NCBI RefSeq assembly: GCF_008122265.1
Contig: NZ_CP043042.1
Location: forward strand, 3,472,001 to 3,536,000
DNA length: 64,000 bases
From: Marinobacter fonticola
Lineage (GTDB): Bacteria; Pseudomonadota; Gammaproteobacteria; Pseudomonadales; Oleiphilaceae
Direction of reading: 5' to 3'
The notes below the pieces were generated by a model that saw only the letters and a list, made by a program, of their open reading frames with translations, made no database searches and was not told where the DNA came from. Shown here in pieces: positions 1 to 9,238 of this stretch (the first letter of the stretch is position 1; every line of letters begins with the position of its first letter). The position numbers and the translations under genes were made by a program.

Positions 1-31
1 CCAGTTCCGCGGCCGGCAAGCATTGAGTAGT

Positions 32-47
32 CGCACAATTTTGTGCG
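32..47. other. Short perfect palindrome
   Basis: A 7-bp perfect inverted repeat (CGCACAA, TT, TTGTGCG) lies just past the end of the leftward Crp/Fnr gene. Neither strand has a clear T-run after it, so it is not a convincing terminator. It could be a protein site for something beyond the left edge. Confidence 0.25.
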
Positions 48-136
48 GGTTTATTCCAAATTCGCTAACTGGACACCGTGCCCTGCCCAGCCACGCCTTT
101 TTCGGCGCTTCGCTTCAGCGTGAGCGAAGGGCCGGT

Positions 137-865
137 TCACGCTTCAGCAACGCTCACTTCCAGATATTCCGGGTCGAAGCACGCAAACTGTTCCAACCGT
201 TGCCAGTCTGGCACCTTCAGGTTGCCATGCTTGAGATCGAGAATGCCGTCTTTGCGGAGCTGGCGCGCGACGCGATTCATGTGGACGATGCTGATGCCCA
301 GAGCCTCGGAAAGTTCGATCTGCGTCAGCGATACACTAAATGATGCCAGACTCTTCGCTTTCTCACCATGAGTGCGATAAACAAGCTCGCATAACAGGTG
401 GGCGAGCCGTTGATCTGCCTGGAGGCTCACCAAGTTGACCAGCCACTGATGAGACATGCGCTTTCTCAGCACTTCCTGCTCGCGTACAAACTGCCGGGTC
501 AAACGCCGCGTATCTGCCGCATCGTGCAGGTCGGCCAACGGTATTTTGTAAGCGACGAGAGGTCCCAGGGCCCGGACCGACATGGGCGCCTTGGGCAGCA
601 TAAACGTGGAAAGATTGCAGAGGTCTCCCGGCATGAAAAAATGAAGCGTCTGCATGGAGCCGTCAACCAGGAGCTTGTAGCCGCAGGCCAACCCTTTCTC
701 AATCAGGAAGACATGATCAACATTGCTGGACTCGAGGATCAGGTTCTCACCTTTTTCGAGATGAACCTCATTCCCACAACAGCGTAAAAAGTCCGCATTC
801 TTCTCTACGAATCGCTCAGCCAGCATGCCCTCATGAGGCTGCAAAGCTACATTGATCGTCTTCAT
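137..865 (-). CDS. Crp/Fnr-family transcriptional regulator
   Basis: A 242-residue cytoplasmic DNA-binding regulator with the Crp/Fnr layout. Residues about 25-130 form the cyclic-nucleotide-type beta barrel (segments GENLILESSN and FFMPGDLCNL), a long dimerisation helix follows, and the winged helix-turn-helix is at about 175-215 (LTQIELSEALGIS, then HMNRVARQLRKDG). The N-terminal cysteine cluster of oxygen-sensing FNR is absent, and the cAMP-pocket arginine-serine motif is not evident, so the ligand is unknown. The ATG start follows AAGGGCGAATA. It stands alone; the 221-bp gap upstream is AT-rich and may hold its promoter. The family call is secure, the regulon is not. Confidence 0.9.
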   Translation of the reverse strand: MKTINVALQPHEGMLAERFVEKNADFLRCCGNEVHLEKGENLILESSNVDHVFLIEKGLACGYKLLVDGSMQTLHFFMPGDLCNLSTFMLPKAPMSVRALGPLVAYKIPLADLHDAADTRRLTRQFVREQEVLRKRMSHQWLVNLVSLQADQRLAHLLCELVYRTHGEKAKSLASFSVSLTQIELSEALGISIVHMNRVARQLRKDGILDLKHGNLKVPDWQRLEQFACFDPEYLEVSVAEA

Positions 866-1086
866 TATTCGCCCTTGCCTATAACTTTTGTCATTTTATT
901 GGCGTCCATCTTAACTCCGCCAATTAATCGTCACATTAACATACTTTAGCCATACATGACGGATTAGTCAGATTTATTTAATGAACGTCCAATAGAAATT
1001 TCAGGTCGTTATAGGAATGACCTAGCGGGCGGCGGGCCAAATACCGGGTTTTGGGCATCGAAGAATGATGCCGCAGTAATACCCCG

Positions 1087-1266
1087 TTAGAAAAAGTAGT
1101 AGCTGAGAATTTGCAGAACGATCAGCAACGCAATCAGCGGGAAGATGTAACGCGCCAGATGACTGTAGTCCTTGGGCTCGGTTTTGGAGGCGTACTTCTC
1201 CAAGAACGGCACGAGAACAATCAAGGTAACGAAGAGGATACCCAGTATCGCCAGCAGGGTGCCCAT
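1087..1266 (-). CDS. Small two-helix membrane protein
   Basis: A 59-residue hypothetical inner-membrane protein. I use the internal ATG at 1266 because GGAG lies 8 bases upstream; the longer open frame adds 39 residues without membrane character or a good ribosome site. Residues about 3-20 (LLAILGILFVTLIVLVPF) and 38-57 (YIFPLIALLIVLQILSYY) are hydrophobic helices joined by a charged loop (EKYASKTEPKDYSH). No function is recognised. It lies alone between the Crp/Fnr gene and the structured leader of the EAL protein. Confidence 0.6.
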   Translation of the reverse strand: MGTLLAILGILFVTLIVLVPFLEKYASKTEPKDYSHLARYIFPLIALLIVLQILSYYFF

Positions 1267-1746
1267 GGTAGCGGCTCCGGTATTAAAAATGATGACGGGG
1301 GCTGACCCAACACAAAGCTCCTTATGGTATTCCAGTATGACACCCCAGCAAGGTAAAGCCGACCGTTCCATTAACGCCATCAAATGACACCGTCATCCTG
1401 AAGCAAACCTTTGGTTTGGGTGAGATGGCCGAGGCTCTCAGCTATGAGGAGGCGGAACGTCACTTCGGGAAGATTTGTCTGGAATTACGAGCAATCCCGT
1501 GAGAAGAGCCTAGACTATAAATAAGGGGGCATAACTGCGGTATGCCCCAATAAATGCAGGGTACTTTTCGGGCAGTTATGCCGCCCTGTTTTTCAACTAG
1601 GCTCTTTTTACAGGAATGCGTCCGAAGCCGTTGAGCACCAGAATTCCGGACCCCGGTATCCGACAGCGTGGCGCCCGCAGCCCGCGTAGCGCAACCTGTC
1701 AACCAGGTCGGTGTAACCTGAGCCACATGGCGGGAGTAGCATCTCC
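1267..1746. other. 480-bp intergenic region
   Basis: No coding region is supported here. It holds the upstream region of the small membrane protein on the minus strand and, at 1504-1609, a strongly structured segment in front of the GAF/EAL gene. Confidence 0.6.
1504..1609 (+). promoter_or_regulatory. Structured leader with competing stems and T-run
   Basis: An outer 10-bp perfect stem (AAGAGCCTAG at 1504-1513 with CTAGGCTCTT at 1597-1606, continuing into T's) encloses two mutually exclusive pairings. One is a local hairpin GGGGCATA/TATGCCCC (1526-1533 with 1541-1548). The other is an 11-bp long-range pairing GGCATAACTGC/GCAGTTATGCC (1528-1538 with 1572-1582). A further CAGGG/CCCTG stem is followed by TTTTT at 1589-1593. 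These are sequence facts; attenuator or riboswitch function upstream of the EAL gene is inference. It does not match the c-di-GMP riboswitch consensus that I know. Confidence 0.4.
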
Positions 1747-3540
1747 ATGTCCAACTATGAACAAGAGCGCCTGTACACCCTGCGCCAACTGAAGATCCTC
1801 GACACACCGCCCAGCGAAAGTTTTGATCGCATCACCCGGACCGCAGCCAAACTGTTTAATTTGCCAGTGTCCGCCATCTCGCTGACGGACGAGAATCGTC
1901 AATGGTTCAAATCCCGAGTCGGCACAGAATTCACGGAAGTCGCGCGAAGAAAATCACCTTGCAGCGATATATCCGCCAGTCCCGAGGTGCTGGTCATCGA
2001 GGACTTTCAGGCCAACGACTACTATCGAAATGCGCCCCAGGCCGAACTCGGCATGCGTTTTTACGCCGGAGCCCCATTAACGACCTACGACGGCTATACG
2101 CTCGGCACCCTTTGCGTGCTGGGACCCGAGCCACGAACAGCATCGAAGGAGGAGTTGGCGGGACTGGTCGACCTCAGTCATATGGTGATGGCCCAGATCG
2201 ACCTGCAATACGCCTTGGGCCGGGTCGATCCAATCACCTTGCTACCCAACCGGATTCAATTCACCGAAGACCTGGCCGATCTCGCCATCGACTACGGCGG
2301 GGAGACACGGCATGCCATTTTTGTCGAGCTGGGCGACGCCCGGGAGCTCAATACACTGAACCGCGTGATGGGCGGCGGCAACACTGAAGAGCTCTCCAGA
2401 GAGGCGAGCCGGGCGTTACTGGCCCATCTACATGACGACGACACGCTATACAGCATTGCGCCCGGCCAGTTTATTGTTCTTTGCCGTCCTGGCGTGGAAA
2501 GCGAGATCGAGCGAAAAGTCAGCCGCCTACATGACAGGCTCGACTGGATGAACATCGGCTCCACCCGGAACATTATCGTGCGCCCCGCATTGGGTGTGGC
2601 GCCAATCCATCTCGGGCGTACCAGCGCCAACGACGCCATTCGCCACGCCCACAGCGCCAGTCACGATGCGCGTCAAAACGAAAGAAACTGGACCCACTAC
2701 GACCCTCGTATCGATGCCGATCATCAAAGACGCTTCACACTACTGCGAGATATGCGAGAAGCGCTGGTTACCGGCGATGGCCTATGGCTTGTATTTCAGC
2801 CGAGGATCGACCTCAAGACCGGGCGCTGCACCGGGGCCGAGGCGTTGTTGCGTTGGAAACACCCCGCGCTGGGTGACGTTTCTCCGACCGAATTCATTCC
2901 TTTAATCGAAAACACGCCCCTGGCCCGGCACCTGACACAGTGGGTCTTGCACGCAGCGACCGCACAGGCGGCCCAGTGGTTCCAACAAGGCAAAATCCTC
3001 CGAGTGTCAGCGAATGTCATGGCATCGAATTTCGAGGAAGAGGGGTTTACCGATCTGCTGATGCAACGGATGCAACACCTCCAGCTGCCGGCGCAGGCGT
3101 TTGAACTGGAACTCACCGAAAGCGCCCTGGTCCGTAACCGAATGGCCGTCGCCAGTCAGCTCAATGCGTTGGCCAACGCGGGCATCCATCTGGCCATCGA
3201 CGATTTCGGCACGGGCTATAGCAGCCTCGCGTACCTACTGGACATTCCGGCCCACGTCATCAAAATTGACCGAACCTTTACGACCAGTACGCCCACGGTC
3301 AGGCCCACCTCCCAGAAAACACTGCTAAAGGCCATGATCGATCTTGCACATGGCATGGGTTTCAGAACGGTTGCCGAGGGCTACGATCCTCCGGATATGC
3401 TAGAAACTCTAGGGCAATTTGGCTGTGACGAGGTGCAGAGCTTCGCGATTTCGAAGCCGCTCAGCCCCGATGGCTTTGAAGCGTGGCTACAGACCTTTGA
3501 TAAGGAACCGAACCGATTCGCGTCGCGGTCTTCTCCATGA
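1747..3540 (+). CDS. GAF / degenerate GGDEF / EAL protein
   Basis: A 597-residue predicted cytoplasmic c-di-GMP phosphodiesterase. An N-terminal GAF domain (about 1-150) is followed by a GGDEF-like domain (about 165-320) whose signature is reduced to APGQF at 238-242, so it cannot make c-di-GMP and may only bind nucleotide. The C-terminal EAL domain (about 335-585) keeps E365-A-L, ELTES, DDFGTGYSSL, KID and AEG, plus the glutamine in GCDEVQ, so hydrolysis is plausible; the usual AEGVE reads AEGYD. No transmembrane segment is seen. The start has GGGAG upstream. It is transcribed alone behind a structured leader, which could add RNA-level control. Confidence 0.92.
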   Translation: MSNYEQERLYTLRQLKILDTPPSESFDRITRTAAKLFNLPVSAISLTDENRQWFKSRVGTEFTEVARRKSPCSDISASPEVLVIEDFQANDYYRNAPQAELGMRFYAGAPLTTYDGYTLGTLCVLGPEPRTASKEELAGLVDLSHMVMAQIDLQYALGRVDPITLLPNRIQFTEDLADLAIDYGGETRHAIFVELGDARELNTLNRVMGGGNTEELSREASRALLAHLHDDDTLYSIAPGQFIVLCRPGVESEIERKVSRLHDRLDWMNIGSTRNIIVRPALGVAPIHLGRTSANDAIRHAHSASHDARQNERNWTHYDPRIDADHQRRFTLLRDMREALVTGDGLWLVFQPRIDLKTGRCTGAEALLRWKHPALGDVSPTEFIPLIENTPLARHLTQWVLHAATAQAAQWFQQGKILRVSANVMASNFEEEGFTDLLMQRMQHLQLPAQAFELELTESALVRNRMAVASQLNALANAGIHLAIDDFGTGYSSLAYLLDIPAHVIKIDRTFTTSTPTVRPTSQKTLLKAMIDLAHGMGFRTVAEGYDPPDMLETLGQFGCDEVQSFAISKPLSPDGFEAWLQTFDKEPNRFASRSSP

Positions 3541-3691
3541 CGCTCCCTCCCCCTAAACTCACCGTACCGTCCACCTAAATTCAAGTACCGTCCGGCCTTC
3601 GTCCGAGCCTTTCTAGAGAGTCCTGGTAACACGATTCCTACAAACCCGCTGATTCTCTCAAGCGGACAAAAGCTTATGATGGAATTGCGAA

Positions 3692-3721
3692 GGAGCCTCT
3701 GAATAACTCCTGAGAGGTTCC
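3692..3721. repeat. Hairpin sharing the end sequence of the 14.3-kb inverted repeat
   Basis: GGAGCCTCT and AGAGGTTCC pair with one wobble. The left part, including the preceding AA, matches 17 bases (AAGGAGCCTCTGAATAA) at 14334-14350, which form one arm of the 68-bp inverted repeat. It may be a relic or a shorter relative of that element. The rest of the 213-bp gap before the lytic transglycosylase shows nothing clear. Confidence 0.4.
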
Positions 3722-3753
3722 TTAAACTAAATAGCGCTGCCATAAAAAGAGCA

Positions 3754-4476
3754 ATGAGAAACAAAAGAATACGCCTGACATCATCGCTGACCTGCCTTCT
3801 GCTGATATCGGCGCCGCTATGGGCCGACAGCGTCAAGCGCATCATGCATGCCGACGGGACGGTCGAGTACACCAACGTAAAGAGTGGAAGCCAGAAGCGG
3901 GCCTCCACCAAGAATGAGACCGTCTACCGCTACCGGGATAAAAACGGCGTGGTGGCGTTCAGCGAAATTCGTCCGGAAAACATCAATGTCGATGTGATCC
4001 ACTTCCACTGTTACGCCTGTGACCCGAATTCGAAAGTCGACTGGTATAACACACCCCTATTTCTCAAGCCCTACCGTCAGGAAATAGCGAGCGCCGCGGA
4101 GCGGTACGGGGTTGACTCAGCGCTAGTGCGGGCGGTTATCCATGCCGAGTCGGCCTTCAATGCCCAAGCCCTATCCCCGAAAGGCGCCCAGGGTCTGATG
4201 CAGCTAATGCCCGCAACCGCGCAGGAACTGGGTGTCAAGAATGCCATGGTGGCCGCCCAGAATATCCAGGGTGGCGTGAACTACCTGGCGAAAATGCTGA
4301 GGCAGTTCAATGGCGACATTGGCCTCGCCACCGCCGCCTATAACGCCGGGCCAGGAGCGGTAAGTCGCTATGGCGGCATCCCACCCTACGCTGAAACCAA
4401 AGCCTATGTGGAACGGGTAGGCATTCTACGCAACCGCTACGCCGTCAATTCGGACGATTTCGCTGCCGCTAATTAG
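3754..4476 (+). CDS. Lytic transglycosylase (DUF4124 + SLT domain)
   Basis: A 240-residue exported murein-cleaving enzyme. A signal peptide (about 1-24, cleaved near PLWA-DS) is followed by a DUF4124-type segment containing VKRIMHADGTVEYTN and VYRYRDKNGVVAFSE, then a Slt70-like catalytic domain (about 108-225). The catalytic glutamate is E132 in HAESAFN, followed by the family motifs GAQGLMQLMPATA and AAYNAGPGAV. Such enzymes cut the MurNAc-GlcNAc bond and leave 1,6-anhydro ends in the periplasm. Its 3' end overlaps that of the convergent downstream gene by 8 bases. It is transcribed alone. The family call is secure; the exact subfamily is not. Confidence 0.93.
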   Translation: MRNKRIRLTSSLTCLLLISAPLWADSVKRIMHADGTVEYTNVKSGSQKRASTKNETVYRYRDKNGVVAFSEIRPENINVDVIHFHCYACDPNSKVDWYNTPLFLKPYRQEIASAAERYGVDSALVRAVIHAESAFNAQALSPKGAQGLMQLMPATAQELGVKNAMVAAQNIQGGVNYLAKMLRQFNGDIGLATAAYNAGPGAVSRYGGIPPYAETKAYVERVGILRNRYAVNSDDFAAAN

Positions 4477-5329
4477 CCGCGCCTTCGTCAATCTCAAACG
4501 AGGCCCCTGGAACCTCAAAATAGGCATCGTAGCGCCCACTTTCCCGGAACTGACTCAACCGCTCATTGAACCGCTCAATCAGCGCTTTGCTTTGCGAGAG
4601 GCGAGATGGAAACAGCACAAAACTCTGGTTTTCGAGAATGGGTCTGGGGTGATGGGTAATCCGTTTCGCCTGCTTGGCCGGCAATGCCTGCTCCATTAGG
4701 TGATAGCCCACATTGATTTCTTCCGGAAAGGCATCGATGCGGTCGTAAATCAGCCGGTTAAAATTCAGCTTGGAGTATGAAACCCAATCGATGTTCAGCA
4801 CGTTGTCAGCGACGGCTTGATCAAACTCGGAGCCGTAACTATAACCCAGCGTGCCGCCGAGCCGGAGCTTCGCCAAGTCCTGGATATCGAGCCAGTCGAT
4901 GGGGTTACCCTTGCGGTAGAACAGGACAAACGTTTCACTCAACACCGCATCGCTGTAAAGAAAATCTTCGGTGCGCTCCGGGGCAAACATCCAGACGGCT
5001 GTCGCGTCATGCCGGCCCCGAGCCGCTTCACGATAAGCACGGTTCCACGGCAGGAAATGAAACTCGACGGAAAAGCCTTCTGCGGCAAAAATATCGCGGA
5101 TCAGGCGGGCCAAAGAGCCTTGGTCCGGCGCCGAGCGATCAAGATAGGGCGGCCAGTCGCCCACACTGATCGAAAGCGACTTGCCAGCTTCCTTCGCGGC
5201 GATGGCCGAGGACCAGACAAGAACGAGCAGAGCAAGATAAAGAACAACAGCTTTCAAGGCTTTCCCCAACGCAACAGTATCGCGATCCGACAGTGCAAAG
5301 ACCGCATGCACAGCAATGCAATGGCCCAC
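4469..5329 (-). CDS. Periplasmic solute-binding-like protein (SBP family 3)
   Basis: Up to 286 residues with a hydrophobic export segment (AVVLYLALLVLVWSSAIAA) and then a family-3 solute-binding fold, recognisable from SISVGDWPPYLDR, GSLARLIRDIFAAEGFSVEF, PWNRAYREAARGRHDATAVW and YSDAVLSETFVLFYR. No ABC permease or ATPase gene is adjacent, so it may be an orphan periplasmic sensor-like protein and not a transporter part. The start is uncertain: the open frame begins with GTG at 5329 right after GGAG, and a shorter start nearer the signal peptide is possible. It converges on the lytic transglycosylase gene with an 8-base overlap. Confidence 0.8.
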   Translation of the reverse strand: MGHCIAVHAVFALSDRDTVALGKALKAVVLYLALLVLVWSSAIAAKEAGKSLSISVGDWPPYLDRSAPDQGSLARLIRDIFAAEGFSVEFHFLPWNRAYREAARGRHDATAVWMFAPERTEDFLYSDAVLSETFVLFYRKGNPIDWLDIQDLAKLRLGGTLGYSYGSEFDQAVADNVLNIDWVSYSKLNFNRLIYDRIDAFPEEINVGYHLMEQALPAKQAKRITHHPRPILENQSFVLFPSRLSQSKALIERFNERLSQFRESGRYDAYFEVPGASFEIDEGAAN

Positions 5330-5543
5330 CTCCGCCCTGGCTTCTGGGTTGATCTACTGCGCGTCGCTCCCCCGGTTCTCGGGGCTCGCTAGGCCAACGA
5401 ATGTGCCAGACGGGCACTTGTGTTAAGGGACACTAGATACAGATTGGTAGGGTCTGAAGTAATAAGCAAGCCGAGAAGAGCCGGAGACAGGCAAGTAACG
5501 TTTGCGTTGATCAAAGATGCTCGCTCAATAAAGACGGCCCCAA

Positions 5544-5576
5544 AAAAACCGCCCGGCTGACGACCGGGCGGTTTTT
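5544..5576 (-). terminator. Rho-independent terminator after putA
   Basis: A perfect 13-bp stem (AAAAACCGCCCGG / CCGGGCGGTTTTT) with a 7-base loop, flanked by A's on one side and T's on the other, so it could act in both directions. It lies 32 bases past the putA stop codon. Confidence 0.85.
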
Positions 5577-5608
5577 GGTGGCGCTCTGTTGGGAAACGTC
5601 GCCGGAGG

Positions 5609-8600
5609 CTATTCGGACGCCGCGATCAGGCTCGCGTTGCCGCCCGCTGCCGTCGTATCGACGCACAGGTGGCGCTCAATGACGAAGCGTTGGTCGAGCG
5701 CCGGTTCGGTAATCAGCGGCAGCAACGCCCCCTCGCGTTTGGCAAGGGCAAGGCGGTACTGCTTCAGTAGATCGCGCTCCGCAACGCTGACGACACCGTC
5801 AAAGCCGGATACGGTGGCGAGCGCCTCGGGATCGATCAGTCCATCGATACCCGCGACCGGCAACCCCGCCTTGGCAGCCTCGGCCACTGTTTTTTCGACA
5901 CCCGGCGCAACCATCACCACTTTGTTGCCTTGGGACAGAGCCACGCCAGCCTGTTTCAACGCCGATTCAGTGTCCGGCCCCAAACAAACGATGACACCGC
6001 GGGCGTAATCGGTAAGGCGGTTCAGCTCGCCGGTGGGCCCTGGCAGATCTTCCGAATGGCCGTCTAACGGCGCGGGAACCTCACCGAAAATCGGGTGCAG
6101 CAGCTCAGCCCTGGCCGCAGGCCTGGCAGCATGCAAGCCGTCTAGTTCACAGATAAGTTTCTGCAGCCGCTTGGTATCGACCGTCTTGGCGTCGGCGTCC
6201 GCCGGCTTCTCGATCACCTCTCCCTTCAGGAACCGGCGGACGTAGTGCGGGCCACCCGCTTTGGGGCCGGTGCCGGAGAGACCCTCGCCGCCGAACGGCT
6301 GGGAGCCGACGATGGCACCGATCTGATTGCGATTGACGTAGGTATTGCCCACTTTGATACGACCGGCAAGACGATCCACGCGGCGATCGACCCGGCTGTG
6401 AATACCGAATGTCAGGCCGTATCCTTTAGCGTTAATCGCATCCACGACCTTATCGATATTCTTCGCTTCGAAGGTCGCCACGTGCAGTACCGGCCCGAAG
6501 ATTTCTTCTTCCATTTCTTCGATTCCGCTGACTTTCAGGACCACCGGCGACACGAACAGTCCGTTCTCCGGTACCGGCAGCTTCTTCAGTAGCCGGCCTT
6601 TCTGCTCGAACGCATTGCAGTGATCGACGATCTTCTTCTTGGCAGCCTCGTCGATCACCGGCCCGACGTCGGTTGCCAGGCTCCAGGGATCGCCGATGCC
6701 GAGTTCCTCCATTGCACCGTAGAGCATCTCCAATAGATGGTCGGCAATATCGCTTTGGACATACAACATGCGCAGCGCGGAACAGCGCTGGCCGGCACTC
6801 TGAAAAGAGGAGGCGATTACGTCGCGCACCACCTGTTCCGGCAACGCGGTGGAATCGACAATCATGGCATTCAGGCCGCCGGTTTCCGCCACCAACGGCG
6901 CGTCCGGATGCATATTCTCAGCCATGTTCTGGTTGATGCGATGGGCGGTTGCCGTAGAGCCAGTAAAACAGACACCGGCAATCCGCGAATCGGAGGTTAA
7001 CGGCCCACCGACCGCCGCACCGGTGCCCGGCAGCAACTGCAAAACGTCCTTGGGAATGCCGGCCTCGTGCATCAATTGAACGGCCCGGTAGGCCAACAGC
7101 GAGGTCTGTTCTGCCGGCTTGGCGATGACCGCATTACCAGCCGCCAGGTTCGCCAGAATCTGGCCGGCGAAGATGGCCAGCGGGAAGTTCCAGGGCGAGA
7201 TACAGACCATCACACCGCTCGCTTCACCGGCATCTTTATAACGCAGCCCCTCGTTGGCATAGAACTGGGAAAAATCGACGGCCTCACGAATCTCAGCCAC
7301 GGCATCCAGCAGTGACTTCCCCGCCTCCCGGGTGGTGATGGCAAACAGCTCGTAGGTGTGCTCTTCGAACAGGTCGCCGACCTTGCGCACGCATGCCGCA
7401 CGTTCTTCAGCTGGCAGGCGTGACCAGGTTTTGAAGCCATCCTGAGCCGCGACGACCGCAGCCTCGATATCGGCTTCGGATGTCTGAGTCACGTGCCCTA
7501 CCGTGTCTTCCGGATCGGCTGGATTGCGCACGACCTGGACTTCAGTGCCCGCCGAATCAACCGCCATGACCGGCCCGCCCTTCCAGCGGTGTGTCTTGAA
7601 TGCGCCGCGGCCTTGTTCAATTTGCTCAATGGTGACTGGATCGGTGATGTCCCAGCCCTTGGAGTTGCGGCGCCCCGCACCAAAAATATCCGCCGGACGC
7701 ACGATGGCTTTGCTGGCGATGGTGTCACCTAGCGCCTCGACAATGGCGATGGGATCCTTTGCGATCTCTTCGGGAGTAATACGGGTATCGACGATCTGAT
7801 TGACGAAGGAGCTGTTCGCCCCGTTTTCCAGCAGACGGCGCACGAGATAGGCTAACAGGTCCTGGTGAGCACCCACTGGCGCATAAATCCGGCAAGGAAC
7901 GCCGCTGTCATGGATCACCTGATCGTGCAGGGATTCGCCCATGCCATGAAGCCGCTGGAACTCGAAGCGCTCCCGACTCACGTTCTTGGCCAATTCCAAC
8001 ACGGCCGAAACCGAGTGCGCGTTGTGAGTGGCGAATTGCGGGTAAATGCGGTCGGTCATGCCCAGAAGTTGTTTGGTGCACGCCAGATAAGACACGTCAC
8101 TGCAGGCCTTGCGGGTGAACACCGGAAAGTCGCTCAGGCCCATCACTTGGGCGCGCTTGATCTCGGTATCCCAATAAGCACCTTTTACCAGCCGCACCAT
8201 GATACGCCGATCGAGTCGCTCGGTCAGGGCGTAGAGCCAGTCCAACACGTGCGTTGCCCGCTTGCCGAAGGCCTGCACGACAACGCCAAAGCCCTCCCAG
8301 TTCGCCAGCTCCGGGTCGGACAGGATAGCTTCGATGACATCGAGGGACAGATCCAGGCGATCCGCCTCTTCGGCGTCGATGTTGAATCCCATATTCGCTG
8401 CCGCCGCCTTCTTGGCCAGCTTGAGGGCGCGGGGCATCAGTTCGTTCATTACCCGTTCCTTTTGCCCATACTCGTAACGGGCCAGTAACGCGGAAAGCTT
8501 GACTGAAATACCGGGATTGGTGCGTACATCGCCTTTGCAGTTCTTGGCAATGCTATCGATAGCGTCGGCATAGGACTGGTAATAGCGCAGGGCATCGGCA

Positions 8601-9238
8601 TCCGTCCGCGCCGCCTCGCCCAGCATATCGTACGAATAGGTGTAACCGCGGGCCTCATTGCTCTTGCCCCGCTCCTGCGCCTCTTCGATGTCGCGGCCCA
8701 ATACGAACTGGCGGCCCATTTCCTTCATCGCCTGACCCGCGACGGTGCGTACCACGGGCTCACCCATACGCTTGAGCATGTGCCGCAGAGTCTCACCAAC
8801 GGTCTGGCGCTCGGACTCTTTAAGCAGATTGCTGGTCATCAGCAACGCCAACGTCGTGGAGTTAATCAGCGAAGACGAGGCCTTACCCATGTGGGCGCCC
8901 CAGTTGCCGGAGGTGATCTTGTCTTCAATCAGTGCGTGAATTGTCATGTTGTCCGGCACGCGCAGAAGCGCCTCGGCCAAACACATCAAGGCGACACCTT
9001 CCTTGGTCGTCAAGCCATATTCCGACAGGAACTTTTCCATGATAGAGGGCTTGGCGTTCTTGCGGACATCCCGCACTAAAGCGGCAGCGCGTTTGGAGAT
9101 GGCATCGCGCTCGGTCTCGGAAAGCTGCGCCTCAGCAATCAGTTCACGAATCACTTTCAGCTCGTCGGCCAGGTAGTAATCGCGGATTGATTGCCGGCGT
9201 TCGATAAGTGCGGGGGCTACTGATTGCTGCGGTTTCAT
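5609..9238 (-). CDS. putA: Bifunctional proline dehydrogenase / P5C dehydrogenase
   Basis: A 1209-residue enzyme that oxidises proline to P5C with FAD and then P5C to glutamate with NAD. The N-terminal alpha domain leads into the PRODH barrel (RLVKGAYWDTEIKRAQ, YPQFATHNAH, VGAHQDLLAYLVRRLLENG), followed by the aldehyde dehydrogenase domain (SPWNFPLAIFAGQ, CFTGSTATA, ETGGLNA, catalytic Cys819 in SAGQRCSA) and a further C-terminal domain typical of long PutA proteins. The ribbon-helix-helix repressor domain of E. coli PutA is missing, so this PutA cannot be its own repressor; the divergent Lrp-type gene is the likely regulator. A sodium/proline symporter lies about 26 kb away. Confidence 0.97.
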   Translation of the reverse strand: MKPQQSVAPALIERRQSIRDYYLADELKVIRELIAEAQLSETERDAISKRAAALVRDVRKNAKPSIMEKFLSEYGLTTKEGVALMCLAEALLRVPDNMTIHALIEDKITSGNWGAHMGKASSSLINSTTLALLMTSNLLKESERQTVGETLRHMLKRMGEPVVRTVAGQAMKEMGRQFVLGRDIEEAQERGKSNEARGYTYSYDMLGEAARTDADALRYYQSYADAIDSIAKNCKGDVRTNPGISVKLSALLARYEYGQKERVMNELMPRALKLAKKAAAANMGFNIDAEEADRLDLSLDVIEAILSDPELANWEGFGVVVQAFGKRATHVLDWLYALTERLDRRIMVRLVKGAYWDTEIKRAQVMGLSDFPVFTRKACSDVSYLACTKQLLGMTDRIYPQFATHNAHSVSAVLELAKNVSRERFEFQRLHGMGESLHDQVIHDSGVPCRIYAPVGAHQDLLAYLVRRLLENGANSSFVNQIVDTRITPEEIAKDPIAIVEALGDTIASKAIVRPADIFGAGRRNSKGWDITDPVTIEQIEQGRGAFKTHRWKGGPVMAVDSAGTEVQVVRNPADPEDTVGHVTQTSEADIEAAVVAAQDGFKTWSRLPAEERAACVRKVGDLFEEHTYELFAITTREAGKSLLDAVAEIREAVDFSQFYANEGLRYKDAGEASGVMVCISPWNFPLAIFAGQILANLAAGNAVIAKPAEQTSLLAYRAVQLMHEAGIPKDVLQLLPGTGAAVGGPLTSDSRIAGVCFTGSTATAHRINQNMAENMHPDAPLVAETGGLNAMIVDSTALPEQVVRDVIASSFQSAGQRCSALRMLYVQSDIADHLLEMLYGAMEELGIGDPWSLATDVGPVIDEAAKKKIVDHCNAFEQKGRLLKKLPVPENGLFVSPVVLKVSGIEEMEEEIFGPVLHVATFEAKNIDKVVDAINAKGYGLTFGIHSRVDRRVDRLAGRIKVGNTYVNRNQIGAIVGSQPFGGEGLSGTGPKAGGPHYVRRFLKGEVIEKPADADAKTVDTKRLQKLICELDGLHAARPAARAELLHPIFGEVPAPLDGHSEDLPGPTGELNRLTDYARGVIVCLGPDTESALKQAGVALSQGNKVVMVAPGVEKTVAEAAKAGLPVAGIDGLIDPEALATVSGFDGVVSVAERDLLKQYRLALAKREGALLPLITEPALDQRFVIERHLCVDTTAAGGNASLIAASE

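Noticed and set aside
1504..1609. c-di-GMP riboswitch
   Set aside because: The structured leader lacks the conserved bases of class I or II c-di-GMP riboswitches known to me.
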